Origin: Sphagnum compactum | Taxonomy: Eukaryota > Bryophyta > Sphagnopsida > Sphagnales | DNA length: 64,000 bases | NCBI GenBank assembly: GCA_965153455.1 | Contig: OZ234500.1 | Location: forward strand, 8,308,001 to 8,372,000 | Direction: 5' to 3' | Part shown: piece after piece, positions 21,658 to 35,700 of the stretch | How the letters are laid out: each line of letters starts with the position of its first letter | Position numbering within the stretch: the stretch's first letter is position 1 | Notes under the pieces: generated by a model | Database searches by the model: none | Told to the model about the DNA's origin: nothing | Seen by the model: only the letters and a program-made list of their open reading frames with translations | Made by a program: the position numbers and the translations under genes

Positions 21658-24600
21658 ATGCAGAGTGGGACGAGCGGTGGATCCTCTGTCTTTGGTAGGC
21701 CTTTCTGCCACTGATTCTTTGTTTCTCACTACTGAAATCTGCACATTTTGTTCATGAATTGCTGCTTTGTGGCGGTTGATATATTGGGATTTACTCGAGA
21801 TCTGTCATCTCTCTGTCTGGTGTCTCTCTCCCTTCTCCGCGTGGGAACTTTGAAATCGGGCCGGGGGGGTGGACAGCTTTGAATTCAGCTTCGAATTTTA
21901 CAGATAACTATTATTGCATGTTGAGAGTTCCGAGGTGCACTGTGCACGATAGAAAATAAGGATTTAGAATAGTAAATCTGGTTGCGTGAACAAGAGCAAG
22001 AGCAAGATCAAGAGAAAAATTCTCCTGTTGCTGATTTCTAGAGAGTATGCTAGAATTTTGAATATATTCAAAACAAAATGTTTGTTTGAGAAGACCCTAG
22101 TGTTGTTCATCTGTTTGTGCTCTGGCTACAGGCTTGTTCAATGCTCAGCCTTGTAGAGAATGGGTTTCCTAAAATAAGTTATTCAATTCAGCATGTATTT
22201 TCTGACTTGCAGTTCTCATTTTGCAACTGTGCAGATGGTGTGTCAGAAAGCTTAATCAATCTCTACTGATAGAAGGGCAAATTAGGGTTTGGTTGGAAGG
22301 GTGCTTCATAAGATCTTTGTGTGATGAGAGTTAAGTTTTCAGTTAGGGCATGTCATTGCATGATATCTGTCACTTGATGCTGAAACATGGTTTGTTTTCA
22401 GTCTATGCGTGGGGGAGAGGAGACCTCGGACAACTGGGTGTCGGTGATGATAACAACCACAATTCTCCAACTCTGGTGGCCACCTTGGCAAACAAGAAAA
22501 TAGTCCATGTTGCAGCTGGTGACTACCACACAGCATTTCTTACAAGTTGGTGATCCTCCTCACATTCCTAAACTGATGTGTGTATGTTTGACTTTGCCTT
22601 CTTGGAAATAAAAAGGAGTTCATAACATGGACATGTGTATAAAGAACCAGAAGATGGCTGTTTGTGGCAATCAATCTCCCTGTCTCTTTGTTTGGAGACC
22701 TTTTGACTCTAAGCTCCATCTTGCTAACAGGTCTAGTTCACCTGACTTCTAGAAATGTTTTGTGGTTCCTACCAGTGAGGAGTGCCAAATTGGCATGTGG
22801 AACAGGGGTGCTCCAGAAAAGTACTGATAATCATGTAGCAAGTTTCTCCATACCTGTGATCATGCTTCTCGGATTTTTTACATGGTTAAGCCTGCATGCT
22901 GTCATTCTTTCTGAGGGATTAATGGACCCATATTGCAATTCCATACAGATGGAAGTATGGACTTCTATCCAATCATTTAGGAAGTCAATTCTGTCATGCT
23001 GTCACAATGCAAGTCTACTTTCTGTTTTTTTCTGTTCTCCAGTCTCCAGTCTGGAGACTGGCATTCTCCAGTCTCTGCAGAGAAAGGGAGAGAGGGAAGA
23101 CGCGTACCGCAGAGAGTAGAAACGGGAGAGAGAGAGAGGAAGAGTCAAGCTCAGAGGGAGGAGGGGGGAAAGTATGGATGCGGCGAAAGTGGCACAGTTG
23201 AAGCTGTTTGTGCAGCAATGTGAGGCTAATCCGGCCATTCTGCAAGATCCTTCGCTTGCCTTCTTCCGTTCCTACTTGGAGAAGTCAGTTTCTCTGTTAC
23301 CTTTTTACCGCTCTCGTTATGGTTTCAAGATCTTCTTCCCCGCCGTTCGTTGCTTTGAAACTATGAAGGAGTTCCGTGCTTTTTATTTTATAAAGGTCTT
23401 AGTCTTCCCCTGTTCTTTTCCCTTTCTGTCTTTCTTTGTTTCTTTGTCTGGTCTTCGTTGTGGTGTCTGTTGCTAGCCAGTAGTATGGCTGAGTCTTCCC
23501 GTTGCTTCCGGAATTGCAGCAGAAACTCAGTTCGCAGGCTGGTGCTTGTCACTGTCCTTTACCCACTGTAGGGAGCTGATGAAGTCAGTGGGGAAGATGT
23601 GATAGTTAAGTCACTATCATACATGCTACTGTTGATGGTCCCTGAACAGGTGTGAGACTGGCACTTTCGTTCATACCGCTGTGTGTTTTTCGTGTTTTGT
23701 TTTGTATCTCCCCTTGACTGGTTCTTTCTGTGGCTTCCTGAAGAAGTGTTAACCTTGCTGTTTTCTTCTTTATCGTGAGAATGGAGATTTCTCTATTCTT
23801 ATGAAAGATATTTCTGTTTTTTTCTGTTCTCTTGTTTGTGTCTCATGAGCTCTACATGCACAAGGTATTGATGATATATGCTGTAGATTTTGTACCGTAT
23901 AACTCTTTCCAAGTCTACATAGGTGCCAAAGATTGTGCTGACAGCATTAGTTGTCTGGTCTGGACTGAAGTCTCTGAAACTTTTTTGGCGGGATTTTCTC
24001 TATGTGACAATGATGAGGTGTTTACCTGCCAGATGAAGGGGAGGTCTACACAACGGGTAGTAATGATGTGGGGCAATTGGGAGCAAAGGGGCGAGAAAGC
24101 CAGGTATCTCCTGTTCGAGTGGCTGCACTGGACACACACACCATCATCCACATAGCATGTGGACTTGCACACACAGTGGCTGTAACAGGTTAGTTTCACT
24201 CACACACTCACTTTCAGACCACATCTATGTCACTCAGAATCAGCTCTGTTGCATTCTTCATACATTTGGGAGTGAGCTAGTGCAAGAACATGAATTTTTG
24301 GATTTCTTTGGTTCCTAGTACTCCAGAACTTGCCCACTATTTTGCCACTTCTTTCAATCAATTCTCTCCAATTGAACCCTCTTTCTCCCCATGGAGCACT
24401 TGCTGATTGTATTGTGCCTGTTGCTTTGATCCATTCAGACACAGGTGCTCTGGCATCATGGGGTGATGCAGAGTTTGGACAACTGGGTGTGAAAGAAGCT
24501 GGGAGTCTGGTAGGTGGGATGCAGCCACGCATTGTGAAAGGATCCCGAGAATCTCACTTTTCACGTGTGGCAGCAGGTGGTTATCACACCCTGGCATTGA

Positions 24601-27600
24601 CAGGTACTGCTCCACCAGAACTACTTTCTCCTTCTTCTTTTCTCTCCTCATGATTTTTCGAAACTCTAAGCTGGTGCCTGTGCTTGCAAACCGGCAGGAT
24701 GCTTATTTTGGGCCTTTTCTTTGTTTCTTCTCTGCCTGGAAAACCAACTGACCATCTTTTGTATCTCCTCTTAATTCTTGTTCTTTGATTTGCACATTTT
24801 GATGGAGTCTGTTGACTCACACAGGCAGCGGGGATGTCTACTCATTCGGGCAGGGCAGTTCTGGTGCCTTAGGGCATGGGGACACAGAGAGCTGTGTGAC
24901 ACCCATTCTTGTTGAGGCTCTGTGGGGTCTGGGTGTAGTACAGGTAGTCTCTTTCAGTGAGGCAATGACATGAATCAAGTTCATTATGTCTGAAAAGGAT
25001 GTTGCTCCAGTTTGGTCAGCGTGTAAGGACTCATGGGTACAAGTGTTTGCTATGCAAAATATTCAAAATTACATTCTGAAGTTCTGGATCAATGACCATT
25101 TCTCATATGGTTTTGATTTTCCAGGTTGCATGTGGAGAAACTCATAGCTCAGCATTAACAGTAGATGGGCAGGTGAGTGTGGAACTTACTAGAGCCAGAA
25201 GTTGAATGCTTCTCCATTCACATTGATGGGGGCTTGAAAAGAGTGCAGTTAGACAACTGAATGTTTACAGAGCAGTTTGTTGCTGTACCGACACTTAATA
25301 AGATGACAAAATCCCGTTAGCCCTTTTCCTTCTGGGCTTGGCAGTCATTGCTTTAGTAACATGTTTGCAGGTATTCACCTGGGGACGAGGAAAGTATGGT
25401 CAGCTTGGTCATGGAAGCACACAGAATGAAGCATTTCCTGTTTCAGTGACAGCATTAACAGATCAGATGATAGTCCAAATCATCTGTGGTGGGCATCACA
25501 CCATGGCCATAAATGGAGATGGTGTGCTTTTCAGTGTAAGCTCTTCTTGTTTCCACTGACAAATGTCTTTGAAAACTAGTTAGACACTAGTGGCCTTTCT
25601 AATGGCCCCCCTAAAGATGACATGTGAGTTTACATGCATGCTTGGTCATTCTTGCTCATCCTCCTGCATTGTTTTGACAGTGGGGCCAAGGTCATTGGGG
25701 CCAAACTGGTGTTGATAGTAAAGAAGATGTACTGGCACCAAAACAAGTGACTGCACTTGAAGGCAAGCGTGTGAAGCAAGGCTCTGCTGGTGCCCGTCAT
25801 TCCATCATACTGACTGATGATGGTGAGATCTATGGATGGGGGGACAATGAGCAAGGCCAGCTTGGAGAGCTTGCAAGGTTTGGTCTGCAACTGCTCAGGA
25901 TCTGTAATCCCTTTAGATGTCTATTGGTGGAATTCTGTGCTGAGTGCAGAACTGAAGTCTGGAACTGTCTAATAACTAGTAACTGTAATGGTGAGCTACC
26001 TTTTGCAATTTCATTTTGCAGTGAGACCCAACTATCTCCCATGTTGCTTTGGGGATTCGAGGATGGCAAACGACCCCTCTTTGTGGTGGCAGGTGGTGAG
26101 CACACTGTGGCTGTATTTGACATGGTTCCAGGCGATTATTTGATTTCAGGACAGGAAAGGTTAGTGCCTGTCAGATTTTGTGACCCAATAAAGCATTTTC
26201 CAGTCCTGTTTGCATCTGAAGGCTGGCCCAAGCGATTATTCAGTTGCACCTGCTGGTTGCATGATTCTGTTCTTTCTTGAGGTCATTTTTTGACTGACAT
26301 GGCATCCACATTAACTGTCATGGCCAGTTATAGCCTCCAAGAAGGAATGCCTATGGAGCTGGATGATGATGAAACATCTGGAAAAGCTGAAAGGATTGGA
26401 TTTGGAAATGGACTTAAGCCACTTGCTTTGCCATCACTGGTGGATTTGGTCCAGGTGGTCACTTTGCTTTGGTTTTTGACTTTGGAAAGCCCTTATTTTG
26501 GTGACTTGCTGGAAGTACTATTCTTTCTGCAAATGATGTAAAACCTCTGAATCCTGAAACTTTGACAACTAGTGGAAAGAAAAAGAGGTTTTCAATAACT
26601 TGATTTATTAATCTCCCTTACAGAATGCCAAAGTCGCTCCACGAGGGCTTCCACATTTAGCCCATGCCTTGGAGGACACCTTCTCTTCAGTCAAATTTCT
26701 CACTCTTGCCTTCAAGCGACAGCATAGGAATGGAGAGATGAGAGGAGCAGCTGGTGTGTTTCTAGTTCAAATTCTGATGAATTGCAACCTCTATTATTTT
26801 TCAACTTCATTTGCAAGTTGCCATAATTTGCTTGGGAGCCTGTTTGCTAGTATTTTGAGCTTGAACTATCCATGATTTGCAGGTGAAGAAATGGATGGAC
26901 CGGGCTTAGATATAGAGATGGTGCGGAATATCTACCAAGGTATCTTGGAGCTATACAACCCAGAGGTATAATTCAATTGACAGTTTTGGTGCTTGTTTAT
27001 ATAGAATGCTGAAGTATTAGAAACCCACACAATGCATTGTTCTGCTTTGCTATAGTTCTGGTTGTCTCATGATGTGGGTTCTTGTGTGCTGCTACTACCA
27101 TCAATTTCAATGTGGCTACTGTTCTTAGTTTTATTGCCATTGAGCAGCTGACCCCCTCATGTATAAACATAAGCTCTTCCAGCAAGTATTCAGGACTTGG
27201 GCTGTCGTTGGAAGGTCTTAGAAAGGTCAAATTTGCAGCTTGCCAGAGCCTGTGGAAGGTCATTCATTGTTTGGTAATTTGGGGGCAGGTATTGCAAACA
27301 CTCGGTGAAGCAATGGTTCGCCTATTTCAGGGCATTGAACAAAACATGGATCATGTGCCAGAAACACGATGGACAAGGGTAATACCTCTCTTGGGTCACC
27401 TCTTTGCCCACATTGCAATATCTCGCTGTGACTATCTGTTCATGTAGAAGAGAATCACCTCATCAAATCATTGGCTGCCTTTAGATGTACTTGTGGTGTA
27501 TTTTACTTTACATGATTGTTTTCTAGGATGTCCTCACAACCCACAAGTGGGATTCCTTTCGTACCTGTTCACTATTGATGGCAATTTTTAAAGAAAATTT

Positions 27601-30600
27601 CACATAAGTCACATACGTGCACTACCTTTTCAGACAAGCTTGTATGGTGTTATAGTCAATGTGACATGTGTGCTGACTGTGTTCTCAGGTACTCCTCATC
27701 GGGCTTCAAAGTCCTCTTATAGGAGAGAGAGGGTGAGTGGTATTTTTCTGCCCAGAAATAGTCAGTGTCCGTGTCTATTCTGACAAGTTGACATTGAGTT
27801 ATCTTACAATCTGTATACCTTACTGCAGACTTGGAGATTTGATATCAGCTCGACTATTTGCAGTCTTTGTCCGGATGTCTTTATCTGCTGAAAGGGTAAC
27901 ACTTCCTAGTGGCTTATCTTTCTTCTTGGCTGCTTGATTTTGAATCACAGACTTTTTGAGATGTATCTGGGGCTTGGTTTGCCTTGTGGGCTTGCAGACA
28001 TGGGTTCTTTGTGAGATGTTTCTGAAGATCTGGATGAGGAAGAATGATGAGGGAAATGGGTGCTGGAAATCTGTTTGTGTCCTGCAGAAAATTGGGCGAT
28101 GGTTGAGAACATATCCTCAGGATATTTTTGGAGGAAGGTTTGTAAGGGGAGTACAAAGATACATTTCAAATAGGTGAGCAGACCCAACTGTGCCAAGCAT
28201 CATCAAAAACACTGTTCTGCCCTGTGATTGTGTTATTATGTTGGTATTGTCAGTGTTGTTTGTTGATCTCCGTGAAAGTAACTTCCTTTTTCCCCTAACG
28301 GAATTGTTACTTCAATCAGAGGAACACATTTGTTGAGTGGCCGAGGAGGCATTTCTCCAGATGTTTTTGCAGCAATTAAGGTAAAAATTCAGTTATTTCA
28401 CAGGTCTGTTCTCTTGATTTGGTCAAGTTTGACTGCCTCAAGCTAGCAGAGGATTTCAAGTGAAAGGAGATTTTTTAAAGATTCTCTGGCAGGAATGCTT
28501 TGTAGGTGTTGTTGCTACTGTTTGAAGTGGACAAAAAGGAAAGCTTGATTCCATATTCTGAATTCTACAATAATGCCATCAGTGAGCATGCAAGCCTTGA
28601 GGTGGGTCTTTTACTTGCTTTCAGATGTAAAGTTGGTGTGTGATGTGCTTCCTATGACACAGTAGTTGTCATCTGAGAAAGTTGCAATTAGATATGCCAA
28701 AGGTTCCTTTGACACGTGCATGTGTCTAATCTGAAATTCCCCTACAGTATTCTGAAGTTATCTACATTGTTATGTGTTATTAGAGCACATGGTACTGGAG
28801 CTGAGGAACAACAGTAATGTTATTTGCAGGAGGACTACATAAGGTGGAGAAAGGGTTACCAGGAAAAGGATCCCCGGATTGTCTCATTTTGTCAGGTATT
28901 CTAGAGTTTGCAGTACAGTGAAGGTGGCTTGAGATGGAATGTAGACAATTTTATTGCTGCAATGCCTAGGTTTCGGCGCTTTTGTATTCATGATTGATAG
29001 CTGTGAATGCCAATTCTTTGTGTTTAATATCTTGGTCATTTTTGTTCACAGAATATTGATCTAATATGAACTCCTATTTCATAAGGTTTCATTCCTGATG
29101 GCAGCAATATCACCGACTGTACTGAATCCTTTCTTCATGTATCAGGTGGATCAGTGATTCTCTCTTGTTCAGTTTCTTATCATGAATAGACAGAAGCACA
29201 CTAACTTTTTTGAAGGTGTTCTTGACTATATGCAGGTACCATTTATTTTGACTGTAGATGCAAAAGGCAAGGTTTTGCAGGTGCTAATGACTTTTGGTTG
29301 AGCTCTTGTCGCCCTCTTTTATGTCTTCCTGACTTCACATTTCTGTTGCAGGTTGTGAACATTGACTTTCTCTGACTTTTGATGCAGGTAGAGGCAGACA
29401 TTGAGAAAAGACGAATGGTGCTGCAAACTTCAATTGTGGCACAATTGATGGGAAATTCTGATGAGAGCCCCTATTTAATCCTTGCTGTATGTCTCTGCTT
29501 TCTTCTTTGCTGAATGACTGAAGCTTTATTGATCTACAAAGCATGCACTGGCCATTGTTATTTATTTTTGTGAATTGTCTGACATGTTTCATTTGAATTT
29601 CTGTCAATCTGCAGGTGCGACGCAGTAATTTGGTCCAGGACAGTCTGCATCAGCTAGCAGAGCAACAACTCTATCTGAAGAAACCCCTGAAGGTCTACTT
29701 TTGTTCTTTTATGTTCTTTTTGGAGAAGGGGTTACATTGTTCCATACTATGCCAATGAGAATATTTGCACTGACAGTTGTGTCACTGACAGTTAGTCTTC
29801 ATGGCACAATTTGGATCAAACCACCTGTGTCAGTCCTGGTGTATTCTCAGAGTTATTCTGTGCATAGCATCTCTCAGGAGCAAGTGAAAGCATGGGTTGT
29901 ACATAAAGATGATTCCAGCGTTATTTGCAGGTTGTGTTTGTGGGAGAGGCTGGGGTGGATGAGGGAGGTGTCACAAAGGAATTCTTTCAACTCCTGACAC
30001 GTGAACTCTTCAATGTTAGTTATGGTGAGTGTTCTGTAGAGTTTTGATACACAGTATTGTATAGTATATCTTTACCCATCCACCTGGCTTCACCCATATG
30101 TCAAGGAGACGCATTGATATCTCTCTGCATGTTTCTTTATGGTTGGCACTTGTCTGCAGGAATGTTTATCTACAGTGAAGAGTACCGTACTTTCTGGTTC
30201 AACCACAACTCAATGGAGTCAGAGCAGGAATTTAATCTGGTCAGTCTATCTCCTCCTTAGGAAATGTTAACCATCTAGAAGCCTCTGCATGTCTTAACCT
30301 GATAGCCTAGGGTTCTCTGCAGGAAGAAAGCTCAATCCCACTTCAAAATTGTGGGACCTTGCTAAATAAGCATCAGTAGGAATTAAACCAGCATATTGTC
30401 TCGGTCTTCTAAACATGCTGAATAAGAGCCATTTGAATTACAGCTAGCTTGGAAAAAAACTCAATGGAGAGGCTACACAATTGAATTCCAAGAGTTTTGA
30501 GATTATCTGTAATGGAAGTTGGTTCTGGCAGATGGGGAGCATCTTGGGCTTAGGGATCTATAATGGTGTCATTCTGGACATTCATTTCCCTTTGGTGAAA

Positions 30601-32782
30601 TCTCTTTCCTCTCTTGAAACTCTCCACACCATAGTACTGGGTGTCAAGTGGCTTGTTTCTGAGAGTGATACTTCTTTGTTCTGATGTTGAACAGTTGTGA
30701 GTCTTACAAATTTTGCAGATGCTTGACCTCTTTTGGTATTTAGCAGTATTGAAGCTGAATGCTAATGAGAAACCCTTCACATGACTGCAGTGCAAGGTGG
30801 TTACTAACATGAATTTTGACTAGAGACAGGTGGTTTACAAGAAATTGATAAAGGAACCATTGCATCTTAGTGATCTGAAATCACTTGACCCACAATTGGG
30901 TAGAGGTTTGGAGCAGCTTCTCGAATTTGAAGGGAATGTGGCTGATACATTTAGCCTCAATTTCCAGGTTTCCCTGCCACTCCTTCCTCCAGATCTCAGG
31001 TGACAGATAAAAGGAATTTTACACAACTTAATGAATGGCTTTTGTCTGCTATAGGGTGTTGCTATATGACCCAAGATCTTTTGTCATGGCCTAAATTTGT
31101 CTACCAACAGGTAACTTATGACTTCTTTGGTGAGACTAAGACACATGATCTTATTCCCGGTGGAGGAGACATACCTGTGACAAATGAAAATAGGGAGAGG
31201 TACATATCCCTTTGTTTTCATGTTGTGGTCAAAGATCTGTTTTGAATTGATTGATTGATGTGAACAAGGTGCCATATTGGTGTGGCTAGATTTTCCTGCA
31301 GCTGTTATAGAACCTTGTGGATTGGCTTAACTTGCATGTAGAACTGAACTTTGGCATAGCATCCTAACTCGCAAGCTCTGCACCACTGTCTATGTCTTAA
31401 AGCAGCATCCTAATTCAGTTCCTTCTGCTTTCAACATTTCAGATATGTCAACTTGTATGTCAAGTATGTGCTAGAAGATTCGGTTGAGAAACAGTATGAT
31501 GCCTTTTATCGAGGCTTCATCCAGGTCCATCCTCTCACAATCCGACTGCTGATTTTTTTGTCCCTGTGCCAGAGAATATAGAATATACAACAGTTTGCTG
31601 TAGACTATGTTGAGTCTGGGTGAAGTTGGCAGAAGCATGTTAAGGCTGGATTTTTAAATAAGAGAGATATGAGTTCTGGTACAGGTTTGTGGAGGCCCTG
31701 CACTGAGCCTTTTCCGCCATGAGGAGCTTGAGCTGCTTGTTTGTGGACTTCATCACTATGACTTCGATGTAATTTTTCAGTTTACCTCCATGCGTGTTGA
31801 ATCTTTGTCTTATACAATGCTGATTAGACTCTCAAATCTCTTTGCTGTTATTATGTTGTCTTAGAATTTGATATAGTCTTTCCCTTCAAAGGTTTGTCAA
31901 TTGCAGCCAATATTTCAAAGCTTTGAATGTGGTCTTGTATCATCCCTATTAGAGCATGTAAGCTTTGTGGTTGTTTCTTGGTATTGAAATATTAGACACC
32001 CATTTCAACATCTGGTTTAAGACAAGGATTTGAAGCTTTTTTCTCATAGAACATTGTATGTTGTGCAGGCACTGGAGCGGGTGACATCTTATCATAATGG
32101 GTTTACGAAGGACAGCCAAGTTATTCGTTGGTTTTGGGAGTTGGTAAGCCACAACACCTTGGTATTCACGATCACCAAGCTCCTTGCCTCAGGCTTGATG
32201 AATGCAGAAGCATGTGTATCCTTGAACCTCCATTTTCCTCATTTCCTCATGCAGTTCTGATGTCAGGGAGTTGTGGACCACCGTGCATTTAGAACCAACA
32301 TTTTCATCATGAATTTTGCAGGTTAGAGCCATGAATACTGAGGAGCGAAAGCAACTGCTATTTTTCACCACTGGAAACGACCGTGCTCCTGTAGGAGGGC
32401 TTGCTACACTCAGATTTATTATTCAACAGAATGGTGAAGATACAGAAAGGTAAATGTGGTTAAATTTTGTAGGGAACATATTTACTGCTCTTGCAATTCT
32501 GCTGGATGCCTTCGTGAGTATCAATGCTTGTTGGCTCCCAATTGTCAGAAGTCATCCTCCGGAATTGCTGGTCTTGAAAGGGGTCTTTGCTTGTGAGTAA
32601 CAAATGGTCTCAGATTCTCTCCTGTTACATGATTGCTTGGCTGTGTGTGGAATTTGTGTAGATTGCCAACGGCCCACACATGCTTCAATGTACTTATGCT
32701 GCCTGATTACAGCTCCAAGTCAAAACTTGAAAATCGGTTAAAACTTGCCATAGCAAACTCAACTGGGTTTGGGCTACAGTAG
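21658..32782 (+). CDS. HERC-like RCC1-HECT E3 ubiquitin ligase, 33 exons
   Basis: Predicted 1084-aa ligase passing ubiquitin from E2 through a catalytic Cys to substrate. Exons read: 21658-21694, 22402-22545, 24033-24188, 24439-24603, 24825-24943, 25125-25172, 25371-25535, 25681-25877, 26022-26159, 26328-26454, 26624-26753, 26883-26965, 27289-27378, 27689-27732, 27829-27895, 28088-28173, 28320-28380, 28506-28601, 28830-28895, 29086-29145, 29236-29280, 29388-29486, 29615-29692, 29931-30024, 30160-30239, 30532-30594, 30830-30967, 31111-31199, 31443-31524, 31685-31768, 32069-32143, 32322-32449, 32662-32782. Frames join across all. Seven RCC1 blades (about 13-385) repeat the pattern V-Y-x-W-G-x-x-x-x-G-Q-L-G. 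The HECT domain fills the last ~350 residues, with HTCFN placing catalytic Cys at 1052, 33 residues from the end. Length and order match small animal HERC proteins such as HERC4. Borders of exons 1, 9 and 10 are least certain. Confidence 0.88.
23019..23831 (+). pseudogene. 5' fragment of a Hip (ST13-like) co-chaperone gene inserted in intron 2
   Basis: Inside intron 2 of the ligase, an ATG at 23174 opens a frame ([12 protein letters not shown]..., then [18 protein letters not shown]) that matches the N-terminal domain of Hsc70-interacting protein Hip. It ends at a good donor (GAGAA|GTCAGT) at about 23283, after 36 codons. A GA-rich leader precedes the ATG. No TPR or later Hip exon is recognisable downstream; the stretch near 23569-23640 has only weak acidic similarity. 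The fragment is bracketed by identical 21-bp direct repeats at 23019-23039 and 23811-23831, implying a ~792-bp insertion. It is a gene fragment, not a full gene. It might still be transcribed if promoter sequence came along. Confidence 0.7.
23039..23061. repeat. Short perfect palindrome at the edge of the Hip insertion
   Basis: Eleven-base arms, CCAGTCTCCAG and CTGGAGACTGG, surround a single T. The palindrome starts at the last base of the left 21-bp direct repeat, so it sits exactly at the left insertion border. Confidence 0.9.
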
Positions 32783-35700
32783 ACAAATTTCATTTTGCCA
32801 CATCCTCTCCATGCTGATTTGTGATGATTGTGTGAATGTCCCTTTTCACTCCATGAGGGCTTCAAAATTGTCTTCTTTGCTGGAGGTGCACCAGGTTGAA
32901 TCAGGATGTTGCGTCAGCAAGCAATAAATATGGATTGTCCATGTGAAGGTGTCGGTAACTGTCTTTTAAGTTTCAGCTACAGTATATATGTGTAGAAATA
33001 GTGATACATGTTCAATTATGAAGATTCCACAATTCTTATATGTGCCTGAGGTTTCAGCATGTTGTATGTCTGTAAAGAAAAGAAACCTAGTGTTTCCATG
33101 ATGATCTTTACGTGAATAAACTTCTTGGATTGGTTTTCAACAATCTTGCCTCACTGGATTTATGTTCAATCTGGGTCTTCTTCACCAATCACTGTATATA
33201 CAGATCTCTGTCCTATGAAGACTTGTGGAGGGGATGACTTCACTGTCAAAGATGATGAAGAATTGAGAGCAAACTACACAACAATATCCTCAGGTCTCGG
33301 ATTGCAATCTCTGGTGACTTGATGCTTGACCCACAATTAATGTACATAAAGTGATGAATATAATACATGTGACTGGACTTCAGCTCTCTCTCTCTCTTGT
33401 ACTGATCAGAATGTTTTTTATTAATTTAGACTGGTTTTGTTCTATGGACACCACACCCCCATGTACTACACTTGGCTGTGTAATCAATCAACAATGGCCC
33501 TTCAAGGGAAACCATTTCGGAACACAATTGAAACTTGTTTTGGCCTTTTTGGGTGGGTGTTTCCAAATGTCCACAGGCTGTACAGTCACAGAACGAGAGG
33601 ATTCTCCCTTAGGATACTATTACCAAACCTCTAGTTCTGAAGACTGACATGAGTTCCAACCTGCACATTGGCCACTTGAACCACAAAATTAGCATTGGAC
33701 TAAGGTTAGCTTTGACTGATCTCATAAACTGATCTCTTATTATTAACTGAAAATATGGTTTGAGATCTCTAATGACAGAAAACTTGGAAGGCCCAAAAAA
33801 CTTATACAAAATGGAATCTAATTGCAACATATTGTGGTACATATCCTCGAACCACAAAAGGTGCACAAAATTTATCTCAAGAAGTAACTTGCAATGAAAA
33901 GTATTTGTGAACAGAATAGTGCTCTTCATGCAAGCAGAAGGTTGATAAGTTTCCTACCCAAAACAGTTTGACACAATATATGGTATTGCTATTAAGGGTT
34001 ATGATACTCTTTCGGATCTCCACTGTGTTATTGCAGCATGATTATCTTGAAATGCCACCCATCCCAAGACTACTTTTCACCCAGGGGTGCTTTGCTCTTA
34101 TTTCAATTGTACACTATATATGAGCGGTGTATGCAAAGAACTGGCATCTTTTTCTGTTGTTACCTGAGGTACCAAGTGCCAAGGCATCTTATGCTATGTG
34201 ATAGTCATCTGGTACCTTTTTCCTTTTATGAGTAATTCTTTATCTTTGGAAGCATATAGATAGATAGCAAAGGAATACTTGTCTTCAGGTAGGAGAAAGG
34301 TAGGCCCCTTGGCCGTTGGGGGAAGGGGGTTTATTAGCACCTGCAAACTTCCTTGGGTTTTTACTATGTAGCACCTTTCTTTCTGACAAGTATTCACCCA
34401 GTTCAATTTGCATCTGAAAACATGACACAGATCCCGGGATGGAACAGCCCACCATAGTGCATTCAAGCAATGACTACAAGGTAGCCTGAAATCTTTACAT
34501 GACTCTCCCCTAGGATTTGAAGATCAGTGCTACTTCCCTATGAATTCTGAAGATTCCTGTAAGAGATTGGGTTGCATGAAATCAACTGCAATGTGTGGAT
34601 TAATCTTGTTATATGATAGTTGACACTGATGAGCCTTCTTAAGACTTGCTGAGAATGATGGGTTCCATGCATGCTAGAAGGATCGGTTTGTTTAAGGTGC
34701 TATTGAAGGATATTGGCATGCACTAATTTTTGTTTTGCTGTTTCTGTTTCAGCACCTCACCATTGTGTTCAATACTCTCTCCAGATCAGTGGTGGAAATA
34801 TTATTGAATTTTCCTTGCAAATGACCTTGTGAGACATCATTTTCTAAATTTTGCAAATTGAATGTATGTAGCAGGATGCAAGTTCTGTTGTTGGCCTCTT
34901 TGAGAACTGGGTGTTGCAGTATAACATGGTCACAAAGACAAGTACCATGCTGACAAGCATTTGCACTCTCAAGTGGAAGTTCCAAAAAGGATAAAAGGTC
35001 ATGATAAACACATTGCAATGAGTGCCCCCAGATGTGACAGATCACAGATCCAACTGAGATGCTTTTGCAAAGCCTATTGTACCATTTGCAAGGGTTGCAG
35101 TTATCCTCTTTGTACCTGAATCCTTCTCCCTGTGAACAGCAAGATCACATCCGTGATTCATGGTCCATGAGGGTGAAAAACCATCATGAATCGCAGCCAA
35201 ACTGGACAGTCTGAAAGAGTGCTGGCAACGCACCTTGTTCTCCAGCTGAGATTTTTTTGTGCAAACTCCCCTCCTTTTTTAGCTCATGGTGAAATTTGAA
35301 ACCTTGATGATTTCTTCTTGTATTCCTATAGTGTGATGTCAAATAGCTGATGCAACCTTGATTTTAACAGCCAACATCAGAAACAAGATCCTCAAGGGCA
35401 CCCATATATAAATTCACCAATTTGTTTTGTGATCATAGAAACATTATTGTAACCTTTTGCAAATGCCCAGAAGACCATTCAAGAGGCTTTTAAGTCCTCT
35501 GACTCTACAGAATTCAACCTAACCAGATTAAGGGGGAGCTACTGAACATTATATACACAAGATTCAGCCCGAAGACTCCGCCTATGAATTTTTGTGTTTG
35601 TGAGATGACAATCAGGTGCAATGTTCTACATGATGTAGATTGATGAAACTACAAAAGCCAGAAATTTGCGATACATGTACAAAATATACTAAGTCCCAAA

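Noticed and set aside
22996-23245. Several overlapping frames around the Hip fragment
   Set aside because: Only the 23174 frame matches a family; the others are shadows of GA-rich leader sequence.
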